From contig NZ_CP115784.1 in NCBI RefSeq assembly GCF_027913215.1, positions 1,178,001-1,242,000 on the forward strand: a DNA stretch of 64,000 nt, in the 5' to 3' direction. The translations under genes were made by a program, and so were the position numbers. The notes beneath the pieces are model-generated. The model was not told the DNA's origin. It saw only the letters and a program-made list of their open reading frames with translations, and did not search any database. This DNA comes from Paracoccus aerodenitrificans. GTDB taxonomy: Bacteria > Pseudomonadota > Alphaproteobacteria > Rhodobacterales > Rhodobacteraceae. Position 1 is the first letter of the stretch, and the number at the start of each line of letters is the position of its first letter. Positions 53,904-63,165 of the stretch are shown here, piece after piece.

Positions 53904-54466
53904 TGCCGGGCGATCCGCAGATCCTATGGCGGCGACTGGACAGGCCGGGCCATGATGCCTGCCGTATCCGGAGCGACATGAACGGGCAGGGTCTCGACGG
54001 GGTCGCCGTCTGGCTGGATGGTGGGGGCCCCGCGCATCTGTCCTATATCGTGACATGCGACGAGGCGTGGCGCACCCGTTCGGCCCGTATTCAGGGCCGG
54101 GCCGGGCGGCGCGATCTGACCTTGTCCATCCATCGCGACGATCTGGGCATCTGGCGCATCAGCGGAGAGGAAGTCCCCGAGCTGAACGGGCTTCAGGATA
54201 TCGATCTGGGCTTCACCCCCGCCACGAACACGCTGCCGATCCGCCGCTTGCGTGCGCAGAGCAAGGACAGCGCCGAGATCGGGGCGGCATGGCTGGACCC
54301 GTCTGACTGGACGCTGAAACTGCTTCCGCAGCATTATCGCCGGCTGGATACGGGCTGGCATTACGCCTCGGGCGGGTTCGAGGCCGATCTGACCGTAAAT
54401 GCGGACGGCTTTGTGACCGATTACCCCGGAATGTGGATTGAAGAGGACGCGCATGGACGCTCGTAA
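53903..54466 (+). CDS. Putative glycolipid-binding protein (PF06475-like)
   Basis: This 187-residue protein has the family pattern ILWRRLDRPGHDACRIR at the start, DLGFTPATNTLPIRRLRA in the middle, and DGFVTDYPGMWIEED near the end. These are hallmarks of the Glycolipid_bind family, a cytoplasmic beta-barrel-like protein first linked to glycolipid binding; its function is poorly known. It overlaps the preceding stop by one base and the following ATPase by 14 bases. Confidence 0.8.
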   Translation: MPGDPQILWRRLDRPGHDACRIRSDMNGQGLDGVAVWLDGGGPAHLSYIVTCDEAWRTRSARIQGRAGRRDLTLSIHRDDLGIWRISGEEVPELNGLQDIDLGFTPATNTLPIRRLRAQSKDSAEIGAAWLDPSDWTLKLLPQHYRRLDTGWHYASGGFEADLTVNADGFVTDYPGMWIEEDAHGRS

Positions 54467-56381
54467 CGAAATGGAACTGCCCGAGGCAGAGATTCGCAGC
54501 CATTACGCGCAGGCCCTGTCGCTGCTGAGCGGGTTCGATCATGCGCCGAGGCTGGGGAAGGCCACGGCGCAGGCGCAGCCAGAACGCTCACCGGGCATTC
54601 CGCGTCGAGTGTCGCGGTTCCGCTCCACCACGCCGGGGCTGGCGGGACGGTCCACGACGCGGGCCGAGGGGATCCAGCTGATCGACCGGATCGAATCCGT
54701 GGGCGGCGACGATCTGCCCTCGCCTGCTGCGGCGACGGTTGCGCGGGCGCTGCGGCGAGGGCTGGCGATCTCGCTTGCGGTGGTGGATGAGGTCGCGGCG
54801 CGGTCCGGTGCGGCAGAGTTGAAACGGGCCAATCTGGAAGGCCGTCTGCCGAATGACCGGCGCGGCGAGTTCGCCGAATTGCTGGCGGTGGAATCGCTGG
54901 CGGCCTTGTCGGTCTTCGCCAATGCGACAGTGTTTCTGCTGGCCGAACATGCCGGGCCGGAAACGGTTGAGGGCATCACCGCCGATGAAATCCTGACCGA
55001 CAACCCGACCACGGCGCTGCAAGGCGCCTTGTGGGAGCTGGATCAGAACCTGTCGCGGACTGCGCATGACGACAAGACGCTGGTTGCGGGGGTGATCGCC
55101 TATGCCGAGGCTCTCTCTGCCGCCGTTCAGGCCCGTGCCGAGACCGCCCCGCGCAGCGCCAGCTTCACCGGCGCAAGCTGGCGCGTGGCGGCGGATGATT
55201 TCCCGATTGCCGGTTTCGCACCCGCGACCAAGGCGCGGGGTAAGCCGGTGCAGTTGGCCTTCAAGACCCCCGAGGAGGTTGTCGGCAACGCTATCGCAAA
55301 ACACCAGATGATGCGGCTGTCGCGGATGCTCGTCGCCTATGATTTCGACCGCCGGATGAACCCGTTCGTTGAACTGGGCGGTTTCATCTATACTTTCCTC
55401 GGCGACGGCAAACCCGGCACCGGGAAGACCACGCTGATTCAGATGATGGCCGGGCTGATCAATGATTACTGCAACGTGGCGGGCTATCCGTTCCGCTATG
55501 CCAATCTGTCCATCGATAACGTGGACTCCTATCAGGGTAAATCCGGCCAGAACGCCCGCGCCTTCATAGACAGCGTGATTGACCCCGGCGTGATCGGTTT
55601 CGGGACCATCGACGATATCGATCAGATCGCGGGCAAGCGCGGCGACAAGCAGTCCTCTTCGGGTCAGCAGGAAATCACCGCCGTGCTGATGGAGGCCTTT
55701 GCGGGGGCCTCGACCATCGTGCGCGGGAATGCGACTTTCGGGATGTTCTCGAATTATGCCGAATCCATCGACGATGCGCTGCGCCAGAGGGCAGGGGCGC
55801 GGTTCCTGATCGACGGTCCCAAAACGCGCGAGGATTATATCGACATCCTCGCTTTGCTTCTGGGCAAAAGGCACGACATCCCGGTCGGCGATCACGATCT
55901 GATGAAGGCGCAGGCGATCAAGACCGCCGTGGCCGACAGTCTGGAGCGTCATAACCAGCCGCAAGAGGTCGGGCTGGCGAAGGTCTGGACCGAGGTCACC
56001 GCGCAGACCGGCCCCTTGGACAGCCTGGCCGAGTTCGGGACCTATCTGCATGCGATCTCGGTCGCTGATGAGCGGTTTACCGGCCGCGCCATCAAGAACA
56101 TCACCGACGCGATCAAGGCCCGCGCGATGGATTTCGACATGCCGGATGAATGGTTCGAAACGCCCGATCCATTCCTGCATCAGCCTTATGAGCGAAAGCT
56201 TGAGATGATCGAGGCGCTGCGTCAGCCCATCACGACCGAGATGATCGCGCAGGAAATCAACCGCTACGCCGACAGCGAATGGCGATATGCGGATTCGAGC
56301 GATGAGACGGCGATCAAGGAGGCCGTGCGGAACATGGAACGCATGGAAGAGGCGCAGAAGCGGTATCGGGGGGAGGTGTGA
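54453..56381 (+). CDS. AAA+ ATPase of an uncharacterised locus
   Basis: This 642-residue ATPase has Walker A near 318-326 (GDGKPGTGKTTL), Walker B about 383-390 (FGTIDDIDQIAG) and sensor/arginine-finger-like region (NYAESIDDALRQRAGARFLIDGP). The N-terminal 300 residues are Ala/Arg-rich and helical with no domain I recognise. The C-terminal helical region ends KEAVRNMERMEEAQKRYR. No signal peptide or membrane helix is seen. ATG 54453 is preceded by AGAGGA. The role is unknown; remodelling of a membrane or protein partner from this locus is the natural guess. Confidence 0.85.
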   Translation: MDARNEMELPEAEIRSHYAQALSLLSGFDHAPRLGKATAQAQPERSPGIPRRVSRFRSTTPGLAGRSTTRAEGIQLIDRIESVGGDDLPSPAAATVARALRRGLAISLAVVDEVAARSGAAELKRANLEGRLPNDRRGEFAELLAVESLAALSVFANATVFLLAEHAGPETVEGITADEILTDNPTTALQGALWELDQNLSRTAHDDKTLVAGVIAYAEALSAAVQARAETAPRSASFTGASWRVAADDFPIAGFAPATKARGKPVQLAFKTPEEVVGNAIAKHQMMRLSRMLVAYDFDRRMNPFVELGGFIYTFLGDGKPGTGKTTLIQMMAGLINDYCNVAGYPFRYANLSIDNVDSYQGKSGQNARAFIDSVIDPGVIGFGTIDDIDQIAGKRGDKQSSSGQQEITAVLMEAFAGASTIVRGNATFGMFSNYAESIDDALRQRAGARFLIDGPKTREDYIDILALLLGKRHDIPVGDHDLMKAQAIKTAVADSLERHNQPQEVGLAKVWTEVTAQTGPLDSLAEFGTYLHAISVADERFTGRAIKNITDAIKARAMDFDMPDEWFETPDPFLHQPYERKLEMIEALRQPITTEMIAQEINRYADSEWRYADSSDETAIKEAVRNMERMEEAQKRYRGEV

Positions 56382-57211
56382 AAACCTTCCGACAAAAACT
56401 CCAAAGCTGGTGGAATGCGCCGTTTAGGGTTCACCGTTGGTTTTGCTGGAGTAGGTTGAAGCGATGGAACGCTTCACCAGTCGTGTGGGGCATACTTTTG
56501 ACAGTCTATGTCTTGCTGTATGCAGCGTTTCTGGGATTTGGAGGTGAGTGCACGGAAAAGCCAAATTGTTCATCACGTCTCGCTAAATTCGCGTATCTCG
56601 ATTTCAATGAAGTTGGCGATACGATAGCCGGGTTCGGCAGCCTGCTAGCCTTTGCGTGGCTAATTGTAACGGTGATGCTCCAATCGCAGGAACTTAAGGC
56701 ACAGAGAAAGGAATTGCAGCAACAACGTTTAGAGTGGAAGAAAATCAGTGAGGCGCAAGATGCTCAAGTCCGGATTCTGGAAAAGCAAGGTGAGATTTTT
56801 GCGGACGAATACCAAGCTAGACGGCAGCAAAATGCTAAAAAGGTTTTTGATGAACGGATTAAAGACCTGCTTTCAGATCTAGCGACGCTCTATGATCTTC
56901 AGGTTTACGGAGCGAGATATGATTCGAATCAATCATTGGAGCAAGGCGTTAACAGCGTACAGGTTGCACTAGACGAAGTGTGCTCACACCCGCATCGAAT
57001 GGAAGATCCTAGCCAACTTTTAAGTTTGGCGCATAGGCTGGAACAAAAAACGAAACAGCTTACGGAAATTGTCGATCAATTATCGGAAGACCAGCAGATT
57101 ATGGTAAAACGTCTGAAAATTGAAGATCTTCCGAAGAAAATTTCAAAATTGATGAATGATGTTGCATTTTATAACCCTAGTTTTCTCCCAGACAAGCAAG
57201 ATCAATGGTGA
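56378..57211 (+). CDS. Two-helix membrane protein resembling AbiC-type phage-defence proteins
   Basis: This 277-residue protein has two predicted membrane helices at about 36-55 (VVWGILLTVYVLLYAAFLGF) and 83-101. A coiled coil follows (ELKAQRKELQQQRLEWKKISE). The motif FNEVGDTIAGFGSLLAFAWLIVTVMLQS-QEL is the pattern seen in putAbiC-like abortive-infection proteins. Base composition and codon use are clearly AT-richer than the flanking genes. It starts at GTG 56378, overlapping the AAA gene stop (GTGA). Confidence 0.75.
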   Translation: MKTFRQKLQSWWNAPFRVHRWFCWSRLKRWNASPVVWGILLTVYVLLYAAFLGFGGECTEKPNCSSRLAKFAYLDFNEVGDTIAGFGSLLAFAWLIVTVMLQSQELKAQRKELQQQRLEWKKISEAQDAQVRILEKQGEIFADEYQARRQQNAKKVFDERIKDLLSDLATLYDLQVYGARYDSNQSLEQGVNSVQVALDEVCSHPHRMEDPSQLLSLAHRLEQKTKQLTEIVDQLSEDQQIMVKRLKIEDLPKKISKLMNDVAFYNPSFLPDKQDQW

Positions 57212-57311
57212 TATTTCGCTGCGAACTGTTTGGTTATTGTGATTGCGATCATATCGCCGCGGTCAGGCCTTCACTGCGTGATCCGGTACATAATCATAAT
57301 AAGGTAACCGC

Positions 57312-58736
57312 ATGAAACGCCTCATCGAAAAAGGTCTGATGTTCGGCAATCTCATCCGGGTGGACAGCCCTGCATGGGTGCAGCGCTATAACCGGGCGCT
57401 GAAGCTGGTCACAGGCAAAGAAACCCAACTGGCCGAGTTTCATATCGACCTTGCGGGGTACTCGCCCGAGATCGGGGATGAGATCGGGGAGATGGATTAC
57501 CTCAACCCCGAGGGTGCGCATCGCCAGTTCATCCTGCTGACCACCGAACAGAAGACCGCGCCGCTGCTGAATGCGGATCTCTCGGTGCTGCGGGATCTTT
57601 TGCAGCAATTCATCCGCGATAATGAAAGCCAGTTGTTCAGTCTCACCGCCCGCGATGCGGTGGTCGGAGAGATGGACGATATGGTCTGGCAGGTCAGTGT
57701 GCCCTCCGATCTGTTGCAGATCGGGCGGATCCGGATCGGGGCGGATACGACCGGAAATCATGTCGCCAATGCCGACAGGCTGACCGCGCTGATCGAGCGT
57801 TTCCGCACCGAGCCGGATGCATGGTATGACGATGTGCTGATCGCGCGGATGATCGAGCAGGCGAAGGAAACCGGCGATGTCATCCGCAACCCGATCCATC
57901 TGGAGACGGGGGATTACGAGGTGCCGGATTTCTGGACCTCGCAATTCGGCGGGGTCTATGTGTTCCGCAGCCCGCGCGAGGATGCGATGATCTTCCGCGA
58001 TCCGCGCGTTTTCACCGACCCGAAATTCGATATCGACCTGCCGAATGTCAGAATGATGAGCCTGCAGGACATGAATGCCATTGCCATGTGGATGGCCCGC
58101 AACGCGCTTGCCGAGCCGATCGTGACGGCGAAAGGCACGGATGCGGCGGCGATCCTGCGGCAGAAGATCGATTTTATCCTTGTCGATGCCGCCACAAGGC
58201 TGGGGATCGACACGGGCGACGGGACGCGCTCGGCGCTGCGCAGGGCGGCGGCGCGGATGGGGCATGGCCTGCCCGAAGAGATACGCGGGCTGAGTGCGCT
58301 GCTGCGCTATGCCGAAGAGGGTGGGGCCTGGCCGGTGATCGACAGCGCCAGCCCTGCTTATTTCTATGCGATCCGGGGCAGTGCGACTCCGGCCCGCGAT
58401 CTGATCAACCAGTTGCTGACCGAGCTTGCGCCGCATGATGTGCGGTCTCTGTTTATCATGAACAAACCACTGTTCTATCAGCAATATCAGACCTGGGATG
58501 AGGCCAAGAAGGAATATGTGGTGAACCATCTTGCCCGCGAATATCAGATCGACAAGCAGGGCACCCGCGACGCATTGTTCGGACCCGAACCGGGGATGGA
58601 GGAAGCCGCCCCGGTGGCTCCGGTCGTGGCAGGTCCCTGGGGGCGGGCGAAAACCGGTGCAACATTGTCGGAAAGCGCGGGCAGCAGAGCGGCGCGGCCC
58701 GGCTCAGCGGGCTTTCGTGGCCCGTGGGGAGGCTGA
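57312..58736 (+). CDS. DUF6638-like protein of the AAA locus
   Basis: This 474-residue protein starts MKRLIEKGLMFGNLIRVDSP, with YNRALKLVTGKETQLAEFHIDLAGYSPEIGDE. That is the pattern I recall for DUF6638-type alphaproteobacterial proteins. No signal peptide, no membrane helix and no catalytic motif is seen. The C-terminal 50 residues are Pro/Ala/Gly-rich and low complexity. AAGG precedes the ATG. It is probably co-transcribed with the upstream AAA gene. Confidence 0.6.
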   Translation: MKRLIEKGLMFGNLIRVDSPAWVQRYNRALKLVTGKETQLAEFHIDLAGYSPEIGDEIGEMDYLNPEGAHRQFILLTTEQKTAPLLNADLSVLRDLLQQFIRDNESQLFSLTARDAVVGEMDDMVWQVSVPSDLLQIGRIRIGADTTGNHVANADRLTALIERFRTEPDAWYDDVLIARMIEQAKETGDVIRNPIHLETGDYEVPDFWTSQFGGVYVFRSPREDAMIFRDPRVFTDPKFDIDLPNVRMMSLQDMNAIAMWMARNALAEPIVTAKGTDAAAILRQKIDFILVDAATRLGIDTGDGTRSALRRAAARMGHGLPEEIRGLSALLRYAEEGGAWPVIDSASPAYFYAIRGSATPARDLINQLLTELAPHDVRSLFIMNKPLFYQQYQTWDEAKKEYVVNHLAREYQIDKQGTRDALFGPEPGMEEAAPVAPVVAGPWGRAKTGATLSESAGSRAARPGSAGFRGPWGG

Positions 58737-58739
58737 GAC

Positions 58740-59018
58740 ATGGCGGTGATCCGGCTGGCAATCGTGCTGTTCATCATCGAGGCGGTGTTCTACGTTCTCA
58801 TCTCGGTCTATCTGCGCTCGACCAAAGCCGAGTCGCTGGAAGATGAATGGGACCGCCGTCACCCCGACCGCGCCGGAAACAGCCCGGAACGAAGGAAGTT
58901 CGTCCAGCGTTCGATGACGGGGTTTCAGAAAACCCTCAAGGCGCGGCTGGTCGCGCTTGTCTTTGTCGTGCCGACGGTCGCCATCGTGGTGATCGCATGG
59001 GCCGTTAACGTGCAATAA
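58740..59018 (+). CDS. Small two-helix membrane protein
   Basis: This 92-residue protein has two membrane helices (LAIVLFIIEAVFYVLISVYL near the start; ALVFVVPTVAIVVIAWAVN at the end). A charged loop lies between (STKAESLEDEWDRRHPDRAG). It starts 3 bases after the preceding stop. No family recognised. The arrangement is that of a small inner-membrane partner. Confidence 0.72.
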   Translation: MAVIRLAIVLFIIEAVFYVLISVYLRSTKAESLEDEWDRRHPDRAGNSPERRKFVQRSMTGFQKTLKARLVALVFVVPTVAIVVIAWAVNVQ

Positions 59019-59031
59019 GGAGCCGCGCCCG

Positions 59032-59730
59032 ATGTATTATATCAAGGTCACTCTGGGCGTCGTATTCGGCGTCTTCGTCTTTCTGTTTCTCGATTATGCC
59101 CTTCCCAGCAAGGATACGGTCCGCATTACCAACACCTATAACCGTTTGACCGAGGTTGGCCGGAATGCGATTTTCTATGCCTCGGACGATACCGGCACGG
59201 TCGAGAACGCCTCGGGGCAGCGCGATATCCGTTTCATCGAAACGGTGCGCCCGAATGACAAGGTTTTCGTCTACCGCAACGAGGATACCGGCCTGATCTG
59301 GCCGCCCTATTTCAAATATGACAGCTCGAACCTGCATGCCGAGGCGACGAATCTGCGCTCGGATTCGCGCGATCCGATCTGGGTGAGCATTACCTCTTAT
59401 GGCTGGCGGATTCCGCTGATCTCGATCTATCCGAATGCGATTTCGGTGACGCAGGTCTCGGGCCCGTCCGAGGCGCCGCTGAACTGGCCCGCCATGCTGA
59501 TCCTGATCGTTCTCGGAATCCTGCTGATGCTGCTCTGGCGGATGTGGAACCAGTTCCGGCAGCGCACGATCGACCCGGCGGCCAGACGTGTCGGTGAGGC
59601 GGTGGACCGCGTCGATGCACGCGCGGATGCGGCGGTTGACCGCGTGTCGGATGAATTCAACGAGGCCCGCGAGGGCTTTACCGGCTGGCTGAACACCTGG
59701 AAGGGCAAGCCGCGCGATCCGAAGGAATAG
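59032..59730 (+). CDS. DUF1523-like membrane protein
   Basis: This 232-residue protein has an N-terminal signal/anchor helix (IKVTLGVVFGVFVFLFLDYAL), a beta-rich periplasmic region (VRITNTYNRLTEVGRNAIFY, RDIRFIETVRPNDKVFVYRNEDTG, WPPYFKYDSSNL) and a second helix (WPAMLILIVLGILLMLLWRMW). A charged amphipathic tail follows (AVDRVDARADAAVDRV). The N-T-Y-N-R and D-I-R-F-I segments match the DUF1523 family as I know it. It is the last gene of the block. Confidence 0.8.
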   Translation: MYYIKVTLGVVFGVFVFLFLDYALPSKDTVRITNTYNRLTEVGRNAIFYASDDTGTVENASGQRDIRFIETVRPNDKVFVYRNEDTGLIWPPYFKYDSSNLHAEATNLRSDSRDPIWVSITSYGWRIPLISIYPNAISVTQVSGPSEAPLNWPAMLILIVLGILLMLLWRMWNQFRQRTIDPAARRVGEAVDRVDARADAAVDRVSDEFNEAREGFTGWLNTWKGKPRDPKE

Positions 59731-59851
59731 GCGTATCGTCGGGTATGCGATGGGCTGCGCCCCGGTCTGCTGCCGGATCGGGGCTGTGGTTCCGCTTGTC
59801 GCCTGTGTGATCCGCGGATACCGTGCGGGTCTGACCAGATATGGATAGATC

Positions 59852-60799
59852 ATGGCCCAGAAAAGCAATCCCGGCACCGATCTGACGCCGGAATGGTTCG
59901 AGCGGATCCGCATCAACACCCCTGCGGTGGAACGCCGCGCAGCGACATTGCCGACGCGGCGCTCGATCAAGAAAGACCATCAGGCGGCATGGCTGCTGAA
60001 TGCGATTTCCTGCATCGATCTAACCACGCTGGCCGGAGACGATACCGAAGACCGCGTGGCCCGGCTGTGCGCCAAGGCCCGCCAGCCGGTCGCGCCCGAT
60101 ATGCTGGCCTCGATGGGCGTCGAGGGGCTGACCACCGGCGCGGTCTGTGTTTATCCGACGATGGTCGCGGCGGCGAAGAAAGCCCTTGGAAACAGCGGCA
60201 TTCCGGTGGCCAGCGTTGCGACGGGGTTTCCCGCCGGGCTGATGCCTCTGGATCTGCGGTTGGCCGAGATCCGCTATGCCGTGGATCAGGGCGCGGACGA
60301 AATCGACATCGTGATCACCCGCGCCCATGTGCTGCGCGGCGAATGGGCGGCGCTTTATGATGAGATCCGCGCCATGCGAGAGGCCTGCGGAGCGGCCAGG
60401 ATGAAGGCGATCCTTGCGACGGGCGATCTGAAATCATTGGAAAATGTCGCGAAAGCCAGCCATGTCGCGATGCAGGCGGGCAGCGATTTCATCAAGACCT
60501 CGACCGGGAAGGAAGGCGTGAATGCGACGCTGCCTGTCTCGCTGGTCATGTGCCGGGCGATCCGGGATTATCAGGCGCAGACCGGCCACAAGGTCGGGTT
60601 CAAACCGGCGGGCGGGCTGAAGACCTCGAAGGATGCGCTGTCCTGGCAAATGCTGATGGTCGAGGAACTTGGCCGCGACTGGGTGCGGCCCGATTTGTTC
60701 CGTATCGGGGCCTCCTCGCTGCTGGCCGATCTGGAGCGCCAGATCAGCCATTACGTTACCGGCCGCTATGCGGCGGCCCACCGCCTGACAATGGCCTGA
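59852..60799 (+). CDS. deoC: Deoxyribose-phosphate aldolase
   Basis: This 315-residue aldolase splits 2-deoxyribose 5-phosphate to glyceraldehyde 3-phosphate and acetaldehyde. The Schiff-base Lys is in FIKTSTGKEGVNATL, and a second catalytic Lys in VGFKPAGGLKT. CIDLTTLAGDDTEDRV is the DeoC start motif. About 45 residues precede the core. It is next to an aldehyde dehydrogenase that could oxidise the acetaldehyde. Confidence 0.94.
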   Translation: MAQKSNPGTDLTPEWFERIRINTPAVERRAATLPTRRSIKKDHQAAWLLNAISCIDLTTLAGDDTEDRVARLCAKARQPVAPDMLASMGVEGLTTGAVCVYPTMVAAAKKALGNSGIPVASVATGFPAGLMPLDLRLAEIRYAVDQGADEIDIVITRAHVLRGEWAALYDEIRAMREACGAARMKAILATGDLKSLENVAKASHVAMQAGSDFIKTSTGKEGVNATLPVSLVMCRAIRDYQAQTGHKVGFKPAGGLKTSKDALSWQMLMVEELGRDWVRPDLFRIGASSLLADLERQISHYVTGRYAAAHRLTMA

Positions 60800-60815
60800 G
60801 GGAATTATACCGACT

Positions 60816-63140
60816 GTGAGCGAAATCATGCAGACGATGGATTACGGCCCCTCGGTCGAGGAGAGCAGCGCCGTGCGCGACTGGCTGGCGAAGCGCGAGC
60901 GTTTCGGTCATTTCATAAATGGCAGCTTCACCGATGCGGGGCGTGGCTTTGTCACGACGGACCCGGCCAGCGGCGAAACGCTGGCGCAGATCACTCAGGG
61001 CACGGCGGAGGATGTGGCCGCCGCCGTCAAGGCCGCCCGCAAGGCGCAGCCGAAATGGGCGAAGCTGTCGGGGCATGAGCGGGCGCAATATCTTTACGCA
61101 ATCGCCCGCACGATCCAGAAGCGAGAGCGTTTCCTGTCCGTGCTGGAAACGCTGGATAACGGCAAACCGATCCGCGAAAGCCGGGACGCCGATATTCCGC
61201 TGGTGGTGCGTCACTTCTATCACCATGCCGGATGGGCTTCGATCATGGGTGATGAGTTCCCGGGCTATGCGCCGCTTGGCGTTGCCGGGCAGATCATCCC
61301 GTGGAATTTTCCCCTGCTGATGCTGGCCTGGAAGATCGCACCGGCGATTGCGGCGGGCAATACGGTCGTGCTGAAACCGGCGGAGTACACGCCGCTGACC
61401 GCTCTGGCCTTTGCGGAAATCTGTCAGGAGGTAGGTCTGCCAGACGGCGTGGTCAATATCGTCACCGGCGACGGCGAAACAGGCGTCGCTCTGGTGGCGG
61501 CGGATGTGGACAAGATCGCCTTCACCGGCTCGACCGAGGTTGGCCGTGCCATCCGCGCCTCGACGGCCGGGACCGCAAAGCGGCTGACGCTGGAACTTGG
61601 CGGGAAATCGCCCTTTATCGTCATGGAGGATGCCGATCTGGATGCCGCCGTGGAAGGCGTCGTCGATTCCATCTGGTTCAATCAGGGGCAGGTCTGCTGC
61701 GCGGGCTCGCGGATTCTGGTGGCCGAATCTGTTGCGGACCGGTTCGAGGCTCTGCTTCAGCGGCGGCTGGGGACGCTTCGGGTCGGGCCGCCTCTGGATA
61801 AATCGACGGATATCGGCGCGATCGTGCATCCGGTGCAGAAGGACCGGATCACCGGATTATGCAGGCAAGCGGTCGAGGCAGGCGGCGATCTGATCGGCGG
61901 TGCGCCGTCAGAGGGATGTTTCGTCGCGCCGGGCTATCTGCGCGACATCTCCCCGGCGAACCCCGCCTGGAGCGAGGAAATATTCGGTCCCATCGCCACG
62001 CTGACCACGTTCCGCACCGCGGATGAGGCGATCAGCCTGGCCAATAATTCCCGCTATGGCCTTGCCGCTCAGATCTGGTCGGAAAGCGCCACGGTGGCCA
62101 CGGACCTGGCGGCGCAGGTGAAATCCGGCGTGGTCTGGATCAACGGCGCGAATATGTTCGACGCGGCGGCACCTTTCGGCGGAATGCGGGAATCCGGTTT
62201 CGGGCGTGAGGGCGGATATGTCGGGCTGTTGGAGTATCTCGCAGCGCCTGCCGCACCGGCTGCCAAGGAAAAGTCCCCGAAACCCCCGAAGGCGATGCCT
62301 GACGGTTCGGGTTCCGGCAAGGGGATCGACCGGACCGAGAAACTCTATATCGGCGGCGCTCAGAAACGGCCCGATGGCGGGGCCAGCTATCGCGCGGCCT
62401 CGGGCGATCTGGTGCCGCTTGGCAACCGCAAGGATATCCGCAACGCGGTCGAGGCCGCCGCGAAGGCCGGGAAATGGGCCGCGATGGGCGGGCATGGCCG
62501 GGCTCAGGTCATGTATTTCATTGCCGAAAACCTGTCCCTGCGCCGCGAGGAGCTTGCCGGAAAACATGGCAGGCAGGCGGTGGATACAGCCATTGCGCGG
62601 CTGTTTTTCTATGCGGGATGGGCGGATAAATATGACGGGCGGAATGTGCAGACAAAGCCCGGATATCTGGTCAATGTGATCCCTCAGCCCTTTGGGGTAG
62701 TCGGCCTTGCCTGCCCGAACGATGCGCCGCTGCTTGGCTTCGTCAGCCTTGTTGCGCCGCTGATCGCGATGGGAAATGCCGTGGTCGCTATTCCGGCTCA
62801 GGATGACCCGGTTGCGGCATTCGATCTGGCGCAGATCTTCGATACGTCGGATCTGCCGGGCGGTGTGGTGAATATCGTCTCGGGCGCGAAGGACGAGCTT
62901 GCGGCGGTGCTTGCCGCGCATGATGAGGTTTCCGCGCTGTGGTTCTGCGGGGCGAAAGGGGCTGATGCGGTCGAAAAAGCCTCGACGGGCAATCTCAAGC
63001 CGGTCTGGTCATTCCCCAACCGGGACTGGTCCCGGGACGATGCGCAGGGCCGGGTTTTCCTGAACAGGTCCGTGCAATGGAAAACCGTCTGGCTGCCCTA
63101 TGGGGCGCTGCCGGCAGGAACCGGCAGCGTCGTTTACTAG
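60816..63140 (+). CDS. Double aldehyde dehydrogenase (ALDH16-like)
   Basis: This 774-residue protein has two ALDH units. The first (about 1-485) is complete, with LELGGKSPFIV (Glu region), catalytic Cys294 in GQVCCAGS, and EEIFGPIATL. A Pro/Lys/Ser linker follows. The second (about 510-774) keeps the fold (LVNVIPQPFGVVGLACPNDAP, PGGVVNIVSGAKDEL) but lacks a catalytic Cys motif. That is the bacterial ALDH16 architecture, with a non-catalytic second domain. The start is GTG 60816. It is adjacent to deoC. Confidence 0.85.
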   Translation: MSEIMQTMDYGPSVEESSAVRDWLAKRERFGHFINGSFTDAGRGFVTTDPASGETLAQITQGTAEDVAAAVKAARKAQPKWAKLSGHERAQYLYAIARTIQKRERFLSVLETLDNGKPIRESRDADIPLVVRHFYHHAGWASIMGDEFPGYAPLGVAGQIIPWNFPLLMLAWKIAPAIAAGNTVVLKPAEYTPLTALAFAEICQEVGLPDGVVNIVTGDGETGVALVAADVDKIAFTGSTEVGRAIRASTAGTAKRLTLELGGKSPFIVMEDADLDAAVEGVVDSIWFNQGQVCCAGSRILVAESVADRFEALLQRRLGTLRVGPPLDKSTDIGAIVHPVQKDRITGLCRQAVEAGGDLIGGAPSEGCFVAPGYLRDISPANPAWSEEIFGPIATLTTFRTADEAISLANNSRYGLAAQIWSESATVATDLAAQVKSGVVWINGANMFDAAAPFGGMRESGFGREGGYVGLLEYLAAPAAPAAKEKSPKPPKAMPDGSGSGKGIDRTEKLYIGGAQKRPDGGASYRAASGDLVPLGNRKDIRNAVEAAAKAGKWAAMGGHGRAQVMYFIAENLSLRREELAGKHGRQAVDTAIARLFFYAGWADKYDGRNVQTKPGYLVNVIPQPFGVVGLACPNDAPLLGFVSLVAPLIAMGNAVVAIPAQDDPVAAFDLAQIFDTSDLPGGVVNIVSGAKDELAAVLAAHDEVSALWFCGAKGADAVEKASTGNLKPVWSFPNRDWSRDDAQGRVFLNRSVQWKTVWLPYGALPAGTGSVVY

Positions 63141-63165
63141 GCGGAAATACCGCGCCGGGCAGGGG

